A stretch of DNA of 48,193 nt, taken from positions 1-48,193 of the forward strand of contig JAPPFK010000049.1 of the NCBI GenBank assembly GCA_028823885.1. The letters run 5' to 3'. The stretch is from Rhodospirillales bacterium. GTDB lineage: Bacteria; Pseudomonadota; Alphaproteobacteria; Rhodospirillales; UBA2165. Every line of letters begins with the position of its first letter. Position 1 is the first letter of the stretch. The position numbers were made by a program, and so were the translations under genes. The notes under the pieces are model-generated. The model worked only from the letters and a program-made list of their open reading frames with translations, was not told the origin of the DNA and searched no databases. Below, piece by piece: positions 8,091 through 16,751 of the stretch.

Positions 8091-9914
8091 ATGACCTCGA
8101 ATTCAGGGAACAAAACCGATCGGGCGGAACCTGATTTCAGCGGTCTCGGCGATGAGGAAGCCCGGGCGGCGATGCAGGGTTGGCGGCGTCAGGCCGGCAC
8201 ATTGTTTCGGGCGCTGGACACCGATGGGGATGGCGTTCTGTCTTCGGAAGAGATCGCGGCCGCGCCTGCGCGGCTGCGGGCGCTGGACACCGATGGGGAC
8301 GGCCGGCTGACGGAGGAAGACCTCGGCGGCCCCACCCCGATCCCCGGTCTGATCCGGCGCAGCGGCATCCTGCGCATGCTCGATGCGGACGGTGATCTGG
8401 TGATCACCGAAGAGGATATTGCGGATGCTCCGAACCGGATTCTGATTCTCGATTTGGACGGCGACGGCCGGGTCACGGCGGACGACGATTTGCCTCCGCC
8501 GGCGGCCAATATGGAAAACCAGATGCCCATGGGCACGCCGGCCCAGACCATCGAATTCCAGAAACGGCTGTTCTACCGGTCGCCGGAGAATGTCGGGCCG
8601 TTGTTTCCGGGCGACGATCCGCGGGCTCAGGACGGCTATTTGCTCATCCAAGGCATGAACGACCGGTCCGACGTGCAGCTCAACAAGCGGCTCTATCTTA
8701 TGGGGCCGGACGGCGAAGCGGTCCACGAGTGGACGACGCCCCACCGGACACCGGAGGCGACCTGCGCCTATCTGCTTCCCAACGGACAATTGAGCCGGTC
8801 GGTGTGCAAGAAGAGCTACCTGGAGTCCGAGGGCTCCTTTCCCGTCGGGGCCCATGGCACCATCACCTTCGAGGACCGGGACAGCAATGTGCTCTGGGAA
8901 TGGGATCGTTACGAGACCGGGGTCGAATGCCTGCACCATGACCATGAAGTGCTGCCCAACGGCAATATCCTGGCCATCGCCTATCAGACGGTGTCCATGG
9001 AGGACGCTCGGAATTACGGCTGGGCCCGCCAGGACGTGGACAAGCCGTCCATCGCGTTCGAGAGGCTCTACGAGGTCGAGCCGGACTTCGAGACCGGCGA
9101 GGGGAAGGTCGTCTGGGAATGGGATATCCGCGATCATCTGGTTCAGGACAAGGACCCGGACGCGCCGAACTACGGCAGTGTCCGGGACAACCCGCACAAG
9201 ATAGATGTGAACTTCGCCGATCTTTCGAAGATCCAGTTCAATCGCGGGCAGATTTTTCACCTCAACTCGGTGTCCTACGATGCGGCTCACGATCAGATCG
9301 TTTTGAGTTCCGCCATTTTCGGGGAGATCTGGATCATCGATCATTCGACCACGACCGAGGAGGCGCGAACCGGGTCGGGCGGGCGCTACGGAAAGGGCGG
9401 CGATCTATTGTATCGCTGGGGCAATCCCACGGCTTACAAAGCGGGTCCGCCCGAAAGTCAGATTCTCTATTGGCAGCACGACAGCTACTGGCTGCCCGAT
9501 ACCGTGCCTCATTCGGGCGACATGATGATCTTCAACAATGGCGGCCGCCGGGGCACCGACGGCGGACCCAATCCGGACGAAATGTGCATGGGGCTGATAA
9601 CCGGCGCCTATTCGGACGTGGTGGAGATCAAGTTCCCGCGCGGCTCGGACGGAGCCTTCGGTTGGGATGGCGAAACCGAGGTCGTGTGGAACTTCAACAG
9701 CGACGGTAAGCTCGATGTCTTCTCGCCGTTCATGAGCAATGCCCAGCGCCTGTCCAACGGCAACACCCTGATGCTGCAGGCGCACAACAAACGCATCGTC
9801 GAGGTTACCCATGACGGCGAGATCGTCATGGATTTCCGGCTGGGCGGGCCTGGGAGGATGTTCCGCATTTACAAATATGCGCGCGACTATCCCGGATTGG
9901 CCGGCTTGGTTTAG
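8091..9914 (+). CDS. Arylsulfotransferase (ASST)-like beta-propeller with N-terminal EF-hands
   Basis: Residues 1-140 carry four EF-hand calcium loops at about 43-54, 66-77, 98-109 and 121-132 (DTDGDG, DTDGDG, DADGDL, DLDGDG). Residues 175-600 match the ASST fold: CLHHDHEVLPNGNIL, FHLNSVSYDAAHDQIVLSS with EIWIIDHS, LYWQHDSYWLPD, and LSNGNTLMLQAHNKRIVEVT. Characterised ASST enzymes move sulfate between phenolic compounds in the periplasm. Here no signal peptide or membrane anchor is visible, so it may be cytoplasmic or exported by another route. It sits 30 bases after the transporter gene and in front of cytochrome b561. The fold call is strong; the sulfotransferase activity is inferred, and a related propeller with another role is possible. 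Confidence 0.75.
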   Translation: MTSNSGNKTDRAEPDFSGLGDEEARAAMQGWRRQAGTLFRALDTDGDGVLSSEEIAAAPARLRALDTDGDGRLTEEDLGGPTPIPGLIRRSGILRMLDADGDLVITEEDIADAPNRILILDLDGDGRVTADDDLPPPAANMENQMPMGTPAQTIEFQKRLFYRSPENVGPLFPGDDPRAQDGYLLIQGMNDRSDVQLNKRLYLMGPDGEAVHEWTTPHRTPEATCAYLLPNGQLSRSVCKKSYLESEGSFPVGAHGTITFEDRDSNVLWEWDRYETGVECLHHDHEVLPNGNILAIAYQTVSMEDARNYGWARQDVDKPSIAFERLYEVEPDFETGEGKVVWEWDIRDHLVQDKDPDAPNYGSVRDNPHKIDVNFADLSKIQFNRGQIFHLNSVSYDAAHDQIVLSSAIFGEIWIIDHSTTTEEARTGSGGRYGKGGDLLYRWGNPTAYKAGPPESQILYWQHDSYWLPDTVPHSGDMMIFNNGGRRGTDGGPNPDEMCMGLITGAYSDVVEIKFPRGSDGAFGWDGETEVVWNFNSDGKLDVFSPFMSNAQRLSNGNTLMLQAHNKRIVEVTHDGEIVMDFRLGGPGRMFRIYKYARDYPGLAGLV

Positions 9915-9956
9915 TCTGTCCCATTTGGTGTGGAACGAAATTGATTGGGCTGCCTG

Positions 9957-10748
9957 ATGATCGAGTGGCTGCTCTCACCCGTTGATCCGGAACGGGTTCA
10001 CGAGGTTAGCTCCCTCGTCGCCTGGCATGGGCGCGGGATGGTGCTGGCCTGGGGAATCATACTGCCGCTCGGCGTGATCGCCGCGCGGTTCTACAAGGTG
10101 ATGCCCGGCCAGGACTGGCCCCGTGAAATCGAGAATCCCGTCTGGTGGCTGCTCCATCGGGTTCTTCAATATGGCGGACTGGGGATCATGGTGCTCGCGC
10201 TCGTCGCCATCCTCCTATCCGACGTGTCAATGCCCGGCGCGGCGCTCCACGTCTGGATGGGCTGGAGCATGTTCGCGCTGGCAGCCATTCAGTTTGTTGC
10301 CGCGCTCATGCATGGCACGAAGGGCGGCCCCCGGGATCGCGGGCCTGATGGATCGACATTTGGCGACCACTACAACATGACCCGGCATCGGATCGTCTTC
10401 GAGTGGGTGCACAAGAATTTGGGTTACCTGCTCCTCGGCATGTCGGTAATCAGCATCATTTCCGGTCTGTGGATTTCGAACGCCCTTCGCTGGATGTGGG
10501 TGGTGCAGATCATCTGGTGGATCGCGATCATCTGGTGGTTCGCCGCGCTTCAACGGCGGGGCAGGGCGATCGATACCTATCAGGCAATCTGGGGTACTCA
10601 TCCCGAACATCCCGGCAACCGGGCCAAGCCGGTCGGATGGGGCATTACTCGCGGTGAGCCCGACGCCGAGACAGACAACGAGAGCATCAGGGACAGACTC
10701 ACCGCAAAGCAAACCAAGACGTGGTGGGAAGTTCTGATATTGAGGTGA
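9957..10748 (+). CDS. Cytochrome b561-type membrane protein
   Basis: Inner-membrane di-heme electron carrier of the b561/ferric-reductase-like type. Hydrophobic helices contain four conserved histidines placed as heme ligands: H24 (AWHGRGM), H67 (LLHRVL), H98 (LHVWMGW) and H152 (EWVHKNLGY). Proteins of this type pass electrons across the membrane, classically from ascorbate or quinol; the partner here is unknown. The ATG at 9957 gives 263 residues. A TTG at 9945 has a slightly better GGAACGA upstream and cannot be excluded. The gene ends 3 bases before the next start, so the two are surely co-transcribed. Confidence 0.8.
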   Translation: MIEWLLSPVDPERVHEVSSLVAWHGRGMVLAWGIILPLGVIAARFYKVMPGQDWPREIENPVWWLLHRVLQYGGLGIMVLALVAILLSDVSMPGAALHVWMGWSMFALAAIQFVAALMHGTKGGPRDRGPDGSTFGDHYNMTRHRIVFEWVHKNLGYLLLGMSVISIISGLWISNALRWMWVVQIIWWIAIIWWFAALQRRGRAIDTYQAIWGTHPEHPGNRAKPVGWGITRGEPDAETDNESIRDRLTAKQTKTWWEVLILR

Positions 10749-10751
10749 TGC

Positions 10752-11792
10752 ATGCCTGGTGAGAACCGTTTCAAGGTCTACATATCGACGCTCGAGGGCG
10801 GCAGTGTCGAGGTGCTTGACCTCGATCCCGCCACCGGCGGTCTGGCGCACATACAGACGATCGGCTTATCCGGAAAAGGGCTGCCCCTTGCCGTTTCGCC
10901 GGATCGACGGCGGCTCTACGCGTCGGTGATCGGCGATGCAAACGGTGGGGAGGAGCCGCGTTACGACACGTTCCGGATACTTCGGCCATCGGGCGAGCTC
11001 GAGCATCTGAACACGGTTCGGGCGCCGGCGAGGATGGCTCATATCAGCGTCGATAAGACAGGGCGCTATCTGTTGGGTGCGTCGTTCCCGGGTGACGTCA
11101 TTGCGGCTCACCCCATCGGTTCCCGCGGGTACGTCCAGGAAACGCCGAGCGATCTCCGCCCGGCGCCCAGCAAGGCCCATCAGATCACGACCGATGCATC
11201 GAACCGGTTTGCCTTCGTCCCCAACTTCGGTGCGGCGCTGGTCATGCAGCTCAAGTTCGATGACAAGACAGGGAGGTTCGAGGACAATGACCCGCCCGCC
11301 TTGGATCAGCCCGAGGACTCCAGGCCCCGGCACGTCGCTCATCACCCGAATGGCCGATTTGTCTTTCTGTGCAATGAAAAAGAGGGCGTCGTCATCGCCT
11401 GCGCCCTGGATCCCGGCCGTGGCACGCTCAGCGAGATACAGAGAGAAAGCGTCATGCCGGACGGTTTCGATGACGAGCCGTGGGGCGCGCAAATTCATGT
11501 GACGCCGGACGGCCGGCAATTGTTCACCAGTGAGCGGCGCTCAAGTACCATTTGCCGGTTCAGGGTGGATGTGGAGACCGGCCGTCTGTCGGACCGCCAT
11601 ATCGCGGAAACCGATGAAATCCCCCGTTGCTTCGATATCGACCCCAGCGGGAAATGGCTGGTCTCGGCCGGTCAAAAGACCAACCAACTCATCGTCTATG
11701 CCATAGACGCGGATTCCGGCGAGTTGTCGGAAACCGCGAGGGCGGGGACATCGACCGAACCGGTTTGGGTCGAAATCGTCGAACTGGCCTGA
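10752..11792 (+). CDS. Lactonase, YbhE/Pgl-type seven-bladed beta-propeller
   Basis: The 346-residue protein has the repeat pattern of the 6-phosphogluconolactonase (YbhE) family: blade motifs such as LPLAVSPDRRRLYAS, AHISVDKTGRYLLGAS, HVAHHPNGRFVFLCNE, IHVTPDGRQLFTSER and CFDIDPSGKWLVSAGQ. Members hydrolyse sugar lactones in the cytoplasm. It is the last gene of the system 1 operon, so it may open a lactone related to the imported acid. The physiological substrate cannot be read from the sequence; the general family is certain. It converges on the GntR gene with a 10-base gap. Confidence 0.85.
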   Translation: MPGENRFKVYISTLEGGSVEVLDLDPATGGLAHIQTIGLSGKGLPLAVSPDRRRLYASVIGDANGGEEPRYDTFRILRPSGELEHLNTVRAPARMAHISVDKTGRYLLGASFPGDVIAAHPIGSRGYVQETPSDLRPAPSKAHQITTDASNRFAFVPNFGAALVMQLKFDDKTGRFEDNDPPALDQPEDSRPRHVAHHPNGRFVFLCNEKEGVVIACALDPGRGTLSEIQRESVMPDGFDDEPWGAQIHVTPDGRQLFTSERRSSTICRFRVDVETGRLSDRHIAETDEIPRCFDIDPSGKWLVSAGQKTNQLIVYAIDADSGELSETARAGTSTEPVWVEIVELA

Positions 11793-11802
11793 GTGCCGGG
11801 AT

Positions 11803-12480
11803 CTACTGACCGATGGCCCGTTCCCGGGCGCCGTTCAGATGTTTCGCCATCGCCTTGGCGGCGGCCTTGCCGTCCCGCTTTTCGAGAGCTCTCAGAATAT
11901 CCATGTGTTCATCAAGGGACGGCAGATCGAAATAGCCCTGGGATTTGGCGATGTTGAGGCGGAACAGCCTCATCTGTTCACTGCTTTGCTGAAATGCCCG
12001 CGTCATGAGCGGGTTGCCCATGAACTCCATGATCGTGTCATGGAGCATGAAATCCACTTCGAGCTTCTCGCGGAAAATAGCCGGATCGTTGGGGTCCGAC
12101 TTCTTGAATTTCCCGACGAATTCCTCGGTGCGCTTCTTGATTGCTTTGATGGTCTCCATGGGCCCTTCGTTGGCGAATTTAGCGACCGCTTGGCCCTCGA
12201 TGAGGATTCGAAAGTCATAGGCGTCATTCAACATTTTCTCGTCGACGCTGATGACTTGGACCCCGCGTTTGGCGAGCAGGGTGACGATGCCGTCGTTCTC
12301 AAGACCTTTCAGCGCTTCGCGGAGAGGGCCCAGCGGGACATCGATCAGTTCGCAGATTTCCCGTTGGGAGAGCATCTGACCCGGCCGGATTATCCCCGCA
12401 AACAGGGCGTCCTTGAACTTGTCGTACGCAACCTCCCGGAGACTGGGCTTTCCGGGAGCGCTCGAAATTCCGCTACGCAT
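11803..12480 (-). CDS. GntR-family regulator, FCD (FadR/VanR) subgroup
   Basis: A 225-residue DNA-binding regulator. The winged helix spans about residues 13-75 (LSQREICELIDVPLGPLREALKGLENDGIVTLLAKRGVQV is read in two parts around the PLREAL recognition helix). The FCD effector domain (about 80-220) shows the metal/ligand helices DFMLHDTIMEF and SLDEHMDILRALEKRDGKAAAKAMAKHL. FCD regulators usually sense a carboxylic acid and repress catabolic genes. It lies between the transporter operon and a set of hydroxyacid enzymes. Shared TGATATC-type repeats at 4716-4737 and 14534-14561 are its best candidate operators. Confidence 0.92.
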   Translation of the reverse strand: MRSGISSAPGKPSLREVAYDKFKDALFAGIIRPGQMLSQREICELIDVPLGPLREALKGLENDGIVTLLAKRGVQVISVDEKMLNDAYDFRILIEGQAVAKFANEGPMETIKAIKKRTEEFVGKFKKSDPNDPAIFREKLEVDFMLHDTIMEFMGNPLMTRAFQQSSEQMRLFRLNIAKSQGYFDLPSLDEHMDILRALEKRDGKAAAKAMAKHLNGARERAIGQ

Positions 12481-12722
12481 TCGGCATCCTATGGAGAGCT
12501 ATCATCAAATATCTCACATCGTATCTATGATCGCGCAATTTTCGGGATTTAGCCAGTTCCCGGCGAGGTTCGCGCTTCCGCATTCCCTTGTACCGGCGAG
12601 GGATACCTGGGATATTAGATGGTATATCATTTGGTGTCATGGCTGGTTTGGCTGCCGGGCGTGACGGCGAATTGCCAGAGCCGACATCGGTCTATGGGGG
12701 ACGCGGCGCAGCGGAAGCAATT

Positions 12723-13691
12723 ATGACTGAGCAGATAGTCTTCTTGGATTCTTCGACCATCGGACCCGGCGTAATTCTCCGGCGCCCGGATTTCGAGCAT
12801 AAATGGGAGGAGTATGAACGGACGCCGCCCGACCTGATCGTGGATCGTCTCAAGCCGGCGACGATCGCCATCACCAACAAGGTTCCAATCCGCGCCGACA
12901 CGCTGTCTGAATTGCCTGATTTGAAAATGATCGCCATCGCCGCGACGGGCTATGACGTCATTGATGTCGACGCCTGCAAAACGCGTGGTATTCCGGTCGC
13001 CAATATACGCGGATACGCCGTCAATACCGTGCCGGAACACGCCTTCTCGCTCATTCTTGCTTTGCGCCGAAATCTGGTCGAGTACCGCGACCAGACCCTC
13101 GATGGGGAATGGATAAGGGCCGACCAATTCTGCTTCTTCAACCGACCGATCCGGGATCTGGCGGGTTCCACGCTCGGTATCATCGGCGCCGGCGCCATCG
13201 GGCAATCGGTCGGCCGCATCGGACACGCCTTCGGCATGGAGGTCATCTATCACGACGACTACGCCGCATCTGCACCCGATCATGGCTCTCTTGTTTCCCT
13301 GGCCGAACTCCGTGATCGCGCCGACGTCGTGAGTTGTCACTGCCCTTTGACGGACGAAACCCGCGGCATGATCGACAGTGCATTCCTTAAAGGAATGAAG
13401 CCGACGGCGATCGTCATCAATACCGCCCGAGGCGGGATCGTCGACGAGGAGGCGCTATCTGACGCGGTCCGGTCCGGGCAGATCGCCGGCGCCGGTATCG
13501 ATGTCACGGCAACCGAACCGCCGCCGTTGGATTCACCCATTATGGAACTCGCAAAACTACCCAACGTGATCGTGACACCGCATGTGGCGTGGGCGAGTGT
13601 CGGAGGTATGCAGACACTCTGCGACCAGCTTACGGAGAACATGGAAGCTTTCGTTGCGGGGTCTCCCCGGAATTTGGTTTTCGAACCGTAA
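12723..13691 (+). CDS. D-2-hydroxyacid dehydrogenase (glycerate/hydroxypyruvate reductase-like)
   Basis: NAD(P)-dependent enzyme interconverting 2-keto acids and D-2-hydroxy acids. The Rossmann motif is GIIGAGAIGQ (about 150). The catalytic Arg lies in INTARGGIVDEEAL, Glu in ATEPPP and His in TPHVAW, so the active site is complete. The ATG at 12723 follows GCGGAAG, giving 322 residues that align from the first strand; the frame is open further upstream but without a plausible ribosome site. It is divergent from the GntR gene, with a 242-base gap holding further ATATC-like half sites (12508-12516, 12611-12629). Confidence 0.92.
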   Translation: MTEQIVFLDSSTIGPGVILRRPDFEHKWEEYERTPPDLIVDRLKPATIAITNKVPIRADTLSELPDLKMIAIAATGYDVIDVDACKTRGIPVANIRGYAVNTVPEHAFSLILALRRNLVEYRDQTLDGEWIRADQFCFFNRPIRDLAGSTLGIIGAGAIGQSVGRIGHAFGMEVIYHDDYAASAPDHGSLVSLAELRDRADVVSCHCPLTDETRGMIDSAFLKGMKPTAIVINTARGGIVDEEALSDAVRSGQIAGAGIDVTATEPPPLDSPIMELAKLPNVIVTPHVAWASVGGMQTLCDQLTENMEAFVAGSPRNLVFEP

Positions 13692-13761
13692 ATCTCCCGG
13701 GAGGCAATTATCCAGGACTCCCAGGCCGCCTCGGGCCGGTCAAATTTAGCCGGCCCGATTT

Positions 13762-14496
13762 CTACTTCGGGTATTTGATGCCGGCTGCGGCTGCCAGTGC
13801 TTTCTCGAACTCGGCAACGCTGAATTCTTCCTGCTTCGAAGCCTCGATCACGAACGCCTCCCGCTTTGCAATAACCTCGGCTGCCTCGAGAACCCCGCCC
13901 GCGCAATCATGGGGAATGACCACGGCGCCGTGCCGGTCCGCGTGGATCAGGTCGCCGTCACTGACCGCCATTCCCTGAACCTCCACATCGATGCCGAACT
14001 CCTCGACCCGTACATAGGCATGGGATGGCCCGATCATTCCTGCCAGGAGTTGGAACCCTTCGGCGTTATCGTCCATGTCGCGGATCGAACCATTTGTGAT
14101 GGCTCCCGATGCGCCAAACCCCTTGTGGACGTTGGTGAACACCTCGCCCCAGAAACTGCCGAATCCGGGATTGTCGTCGAGATCCTGAACAACGACGACG
14201 GAGGGCAGGGGCCCTGCTGCTATGTACTCATAGTAGTCGATCAAGACCTGACGAAACTCCTCCGGTGACCGATTGTGGGGATGTTCCGACTTGATGCTGA
14301 CTGTCTTGGCGTAACCGACCATGGGAGGCAGTTGAGGATAGGCACAGACAAGCGGCTTCACCGTGTACCCATGCCCCCTGCGTTCCGGCACGACCAGTTC
14401 AAGCGAATTGCAAACCGTCGGCGTGTCGAGCCTCCTGAGCGCGGCAAGCAGGCTATCATCCAACGTCGAGATATTTGTCGTCGATTGATTTGCCAT
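13762..14496 (-). CDS. RraA-family aldolase/decarboxylase-like protein
   Basis: RraA-fold proteins include HMG/CHA aldolases and oxaloacetate decarboxylases as well as the RNase E inhibitor. The signature is present: GASGAITNGSIRDMDD with the substrate- and metal-binding pair R139-D140, and the downstream IHADRHGAVVIP strand. The ATG at 14496 has a GGGAGAGGAG ribosome site; 244 residues. Set among hydroxyacid dehydrogenases, a retro-aldol or decarboxylation step on a keto/hydroxy acid is more likely than a role in RNA decay. It is transcribed divergently from the SDR gene across an inverted-repeat operator. Confidence 0.85.
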   Translation of the reverse strand: MANQSTTNISTLDDSLLAALRRLDTPTVCNSLELVVPERRGHGYTVKPLVCAYPQLPPMVGYAKTVSIKSEHPHNRSPEEFRQVLIDYYEYIAAGPLPSVVVVQDLDDNPGFGSFWGEVFTNVHKGFGASGAITNGSIRDMDDNAEGFQLLAGMIGPSHAYVRVEEFGIDVEVQGMAVSDGDLIHADRHGAVVIPHDCAGGVLEAAEVIAKREAFVIEASKQEEFSVAEFEKALAAAAGIKYPK

Positions 14497-14533
14497 ACCG
14501 CTCCTCTCCCTGAACGCCGCCGCCAAATTCAGA

Positions 14534-14561
14534 TGATATCTAATCGACAACTGAGATATCA
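14534..14561. promoter_or_regulatory. Inverted-repeat operator between the RraA-like and SDR genes
   Basis: TGATATCT (14534-14541) and its exact complement AGATATCA (14554-14561) form a perfect 8-base inverted repeat with a 12-base spacer. It lies 37 bases upstream of the RraA-like start and 89 bases upstream of the SDR start. The right arm extended (TGAGATATCA) is the reverse complement of the site at 4728-4737. It is likely a regulator site serving both divergent promoters; GntR is the natural candidate. Confidence 0.5.
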
Positions 14562-14650
14562 GTTTATATATTATTTGTTATGACGACCGGTGCAAGCCGT
14601 TTGAAGGGAGCGGCCGCCGCAATCCAGGGAATGGTTTCAGGAGAAATGAG

Positions 14651-15400
14651 ATGACCGATTTGGCTGGGAAAGTAGCCCTGGTTACCGGCGGAAGCCGCGG
14701 TATCGGCGAAGCAGTCGCAAGAAGGTTCGCCGGGCGGGGCGCGCAGGTCATCATTCTGCACAGCAGCAGTCCGGACGACGCGCAATCGGTAGCCGACAGC
14801 CTGCCCGGACCGGGACATCGGCAGGTGCAGGCGTCGGTCTCGGACAGCGCCGCCTTGGCGGTCGTCGCGGAGAATATCCGGTCGACGGAAGGCCGATTGA
14901 ATTACCTGATCAACAACGCCGGTTGGAGTACCGTCATCGCCCACCATGAACTCGACGAATTGACGGACGAAATCTTCGATAGGATTTTCGCGACAAATGT
15001 CGCGGGCGTCTTTCGTTGCTGCAGGGCGTTTGGACCCATAATCAAGGAGTCCCCCGACGGCGGCGCGATCGTCAATATTTCGTCCAACGCGGCGCGTACC
15101 GGGATGGGAAGCAATATCGCCTATTGCGCCTCCAAGTTGGCGGTCGAAAGCATGACGCAGACCCTGGCGCGGGTCTTCTGCCCGGAGGTGAGGGTTCTCG
15201 CCGTGGCGCCCGGCATGACGCTTACCCCCCTCGCCGAGATGTGGGGAGAGGAAGAGTTGAGCAAACGCGCGCAGTTGAATGCCATGAAGCGTCATGCAAC
15301 GCCCGACGAGATGGCTTCCGGAATTGTCGCCGCCGCCGCCGACTTCACATTCTCAACGGGCAACGTGTTCCTGACGGACGGGGGCCGCTGGCTGTTCTGA
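14651..15400 (+). CDS. Short-chain dehydrogenase/reductase (SDR)
   Basis: Classical SDR of 249 residues acting with NAD(P)H in the cytoplasm. The cofactor motif TGGSRGIG is at 12-19, NNAG near 92, catalytic Ser in NISSNAAR near 148 and YCASK near 161; the C-terminal LTDGGRWLF is typical of the FabG-like group. An AGGAGAA ribosome site precedes the ATG. The substrate is unknown; neighbours point to a hydroxy acid or sugar acid alcohol group. A 155-base gap with no recognised element follows. Confidence 0.9.
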   Translation: MTDLAGKVALVTGGSRGIGEAVARRFAGRGAQVIILHSSSPDDAQSVADSLPGPGHRQVQASVSDSAALAVVAENIRSTEGRLNYLINNAGWSTVIAHHELDELTDEIFDRIFATNVAGVFRCCRAFGPIIKESPDGGAIVNISSNAARTGMGSNIAYCASKLAVESMTQTLARVFCPEVRVLAVAPGMTLTPLAEMWGEEELSKRAQLNAMKRHATPDEMASGIVAAAADFTFSTGNVFLTDGGRWLF

Positions 15401-15555
15401 ATCATGCCGAAAAATGTGAGGCCGACCGACAACCTCATGGGTGATCCGGGATCATCTCTACTCTCTTTGTTCCGCAGGGTTGTAAACGTGGCGCAGCCAT
15501 CGGCCTGCGTGCCGTTTGGCACTACAAATATTCTACGAATTGCCGAGGTGCCCCG

Positions 15556-16479
15556 ATGAGCCCGGTCGTAACCGTCGCAAGCCGCGCATTTTCCGGTAAC
15601 GAGACCCTTCGAAGCGAGCTTCTGGCAATTTTTCCTCGCGCAAAATTCAATGAAAATGGTGAGGCGTTTGCCGAGGAGGGGTTGGTTGATTTTCTCGCCG
15701 GTGCAGAGGGCGCGATCGTTGGAATTGAGCCGATGACCGGCCGTGTGCTGTCCGGCTGTCCCGAGCTGAAAATTGTGTCAAAATTCGGCGTCGGCCTCGA
15801 CAACGTCGATCAGGCTGCCTGCAAAGAGCAAGGCATCAGGATCGGCTGGACGGGTGGCGTAAACCGCAGATGTGTCTCCGAGCTCACCTTGGGATTCCTG
15901 CTCGCTGCCGGTCACAACATGTTCAAATCCGCCGGGGAAATGCGAACAGGCATTTGGGAGAAAGACGGTGGGCATCTACTGAGCGGACGGACGGTGGGCA
16001 TCATCGGTGTGGGACACGTCGGTAAAGACCTCATCCAGCTCCTGCAGCCATTCAATTGTCGAATCCTGGCGAACGACATCATCGATCAATCGTCTTACTA
16101 CCGCGACGCAGGCGTAGAAGAGGTCACCAAGGAACAGATCTTTTCCGAGGCGGACTATGTGACCGTCCACACGCCCCTCACCGAAGACACTCGAAACATG
16201 ATAGATGCGGCCGCCCTCTCGTCGATGAAACCGACAGCTCATCTGATCAACGCCGCCCGCGGCGGAATTGTCGATGAAGCGGCTCTCAAGAAAGCACTGG
16301 TTGACGGCCGGATTGCCGGCGCTTCGCTCGACGTGTTCGTTGAAGAACCATGCACCGATCTGGAGCTCTTGGGCCTGCCCAACCTATTTGCCACGCCCCA
16401 CATCGCCGGCAACGCCGTCGAGTCGGTTCTGGCAATGGGGCGGAGCGCCATCGGCCATCTCCGGAAGCACTTCGGATAG
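15556..16479 (+). CDS. D-2-hydroxyacid dehydrogenase (phosphoglycerate-dehydrogenase-like)
   Basis: Second NAD-dependent D-2-hydroxyacid dehydrogenase of this cluster, 307 residues. It has FGVGLDNVD near the domain hinge, the Rossmann motif GIIGVGHVGK, catalytic Arg in INAARGGIVDEAAL, Glu in VEEPCTDLELL and His in TPHIAGNA. It resembles the SerA-like catalytic core without the ACT domain and differs clearly from the gene at 12723, so it is not a recent duplicate. It probably acts on another acid of the same pathway. The start at 15556 is ATG. It is followed by 272 bases of gene-free DNA. Confidence 0.9.
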   Translation: MSPVVTVASRAFSGNETLRSELLAIFPRAKFNENGEAFAEEGLVDFLAGAEGAIVGIEPMTGRVLSGCPELKIVSKFGVGLDNVDQAACKEQGIRIGWTGGVNRRCVSELTLGFLLAAGHNMFKSAGEMRTGIWEKDGGHLLSGRTVGIIGVGHVGKDLIQLLQPFNCRILANDIIDQSSYYRDAGVEEVTKEQIFSEADYVTVHTPLTEDTRNMIDAAALSSMKPTAHLINAARGGIVDEAALKKALVDGRIAGASLDVFVEEPCTDLELLGLPNLFATPHIAGNAVESVLAMGRSAIGHLRKHFG

Positions 16480-16751
16480 CCGACTTATGGTAGGCGGCAC
16501 CGTTTCAGCTTGTTCAGCCAATAGTCGCTGAACCAAGATCACAATGAGGAGATTGTAGAAACCCTCCGATCAAGGTGGGGGATTGTCTTGTCTGCTTCTG
16601 GCTACTCGCCCGCCCGGTTAGATTATGTCCGGGGTGGGTGATCGACCATCGATGTCCACTACTGATTGTCAGCCGAACATTTGCTGGTCGGGCCTAAGTG
16701 ACCGCTTCCAGTCAAGAACGGCCTCTATGCCAGACGCTAGGTGAAACATCT
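16480..16751. other. Gene-free spacer
   Basis: No gene seen. A 7-base inverted repeat (GTTCAGC at 16512-16518, GCTGAAC at 16527-16533, 8-base loop) follows the dehydrogenase stop and could end transcription from the left, but it has no T-run. Confidence 0.35.

Noticed and set aside
16512..16533. 7-base inverted repeat as a rho-independent terminator
   Set aside because: The stem is short with an 8-base loop and no T-run follows.
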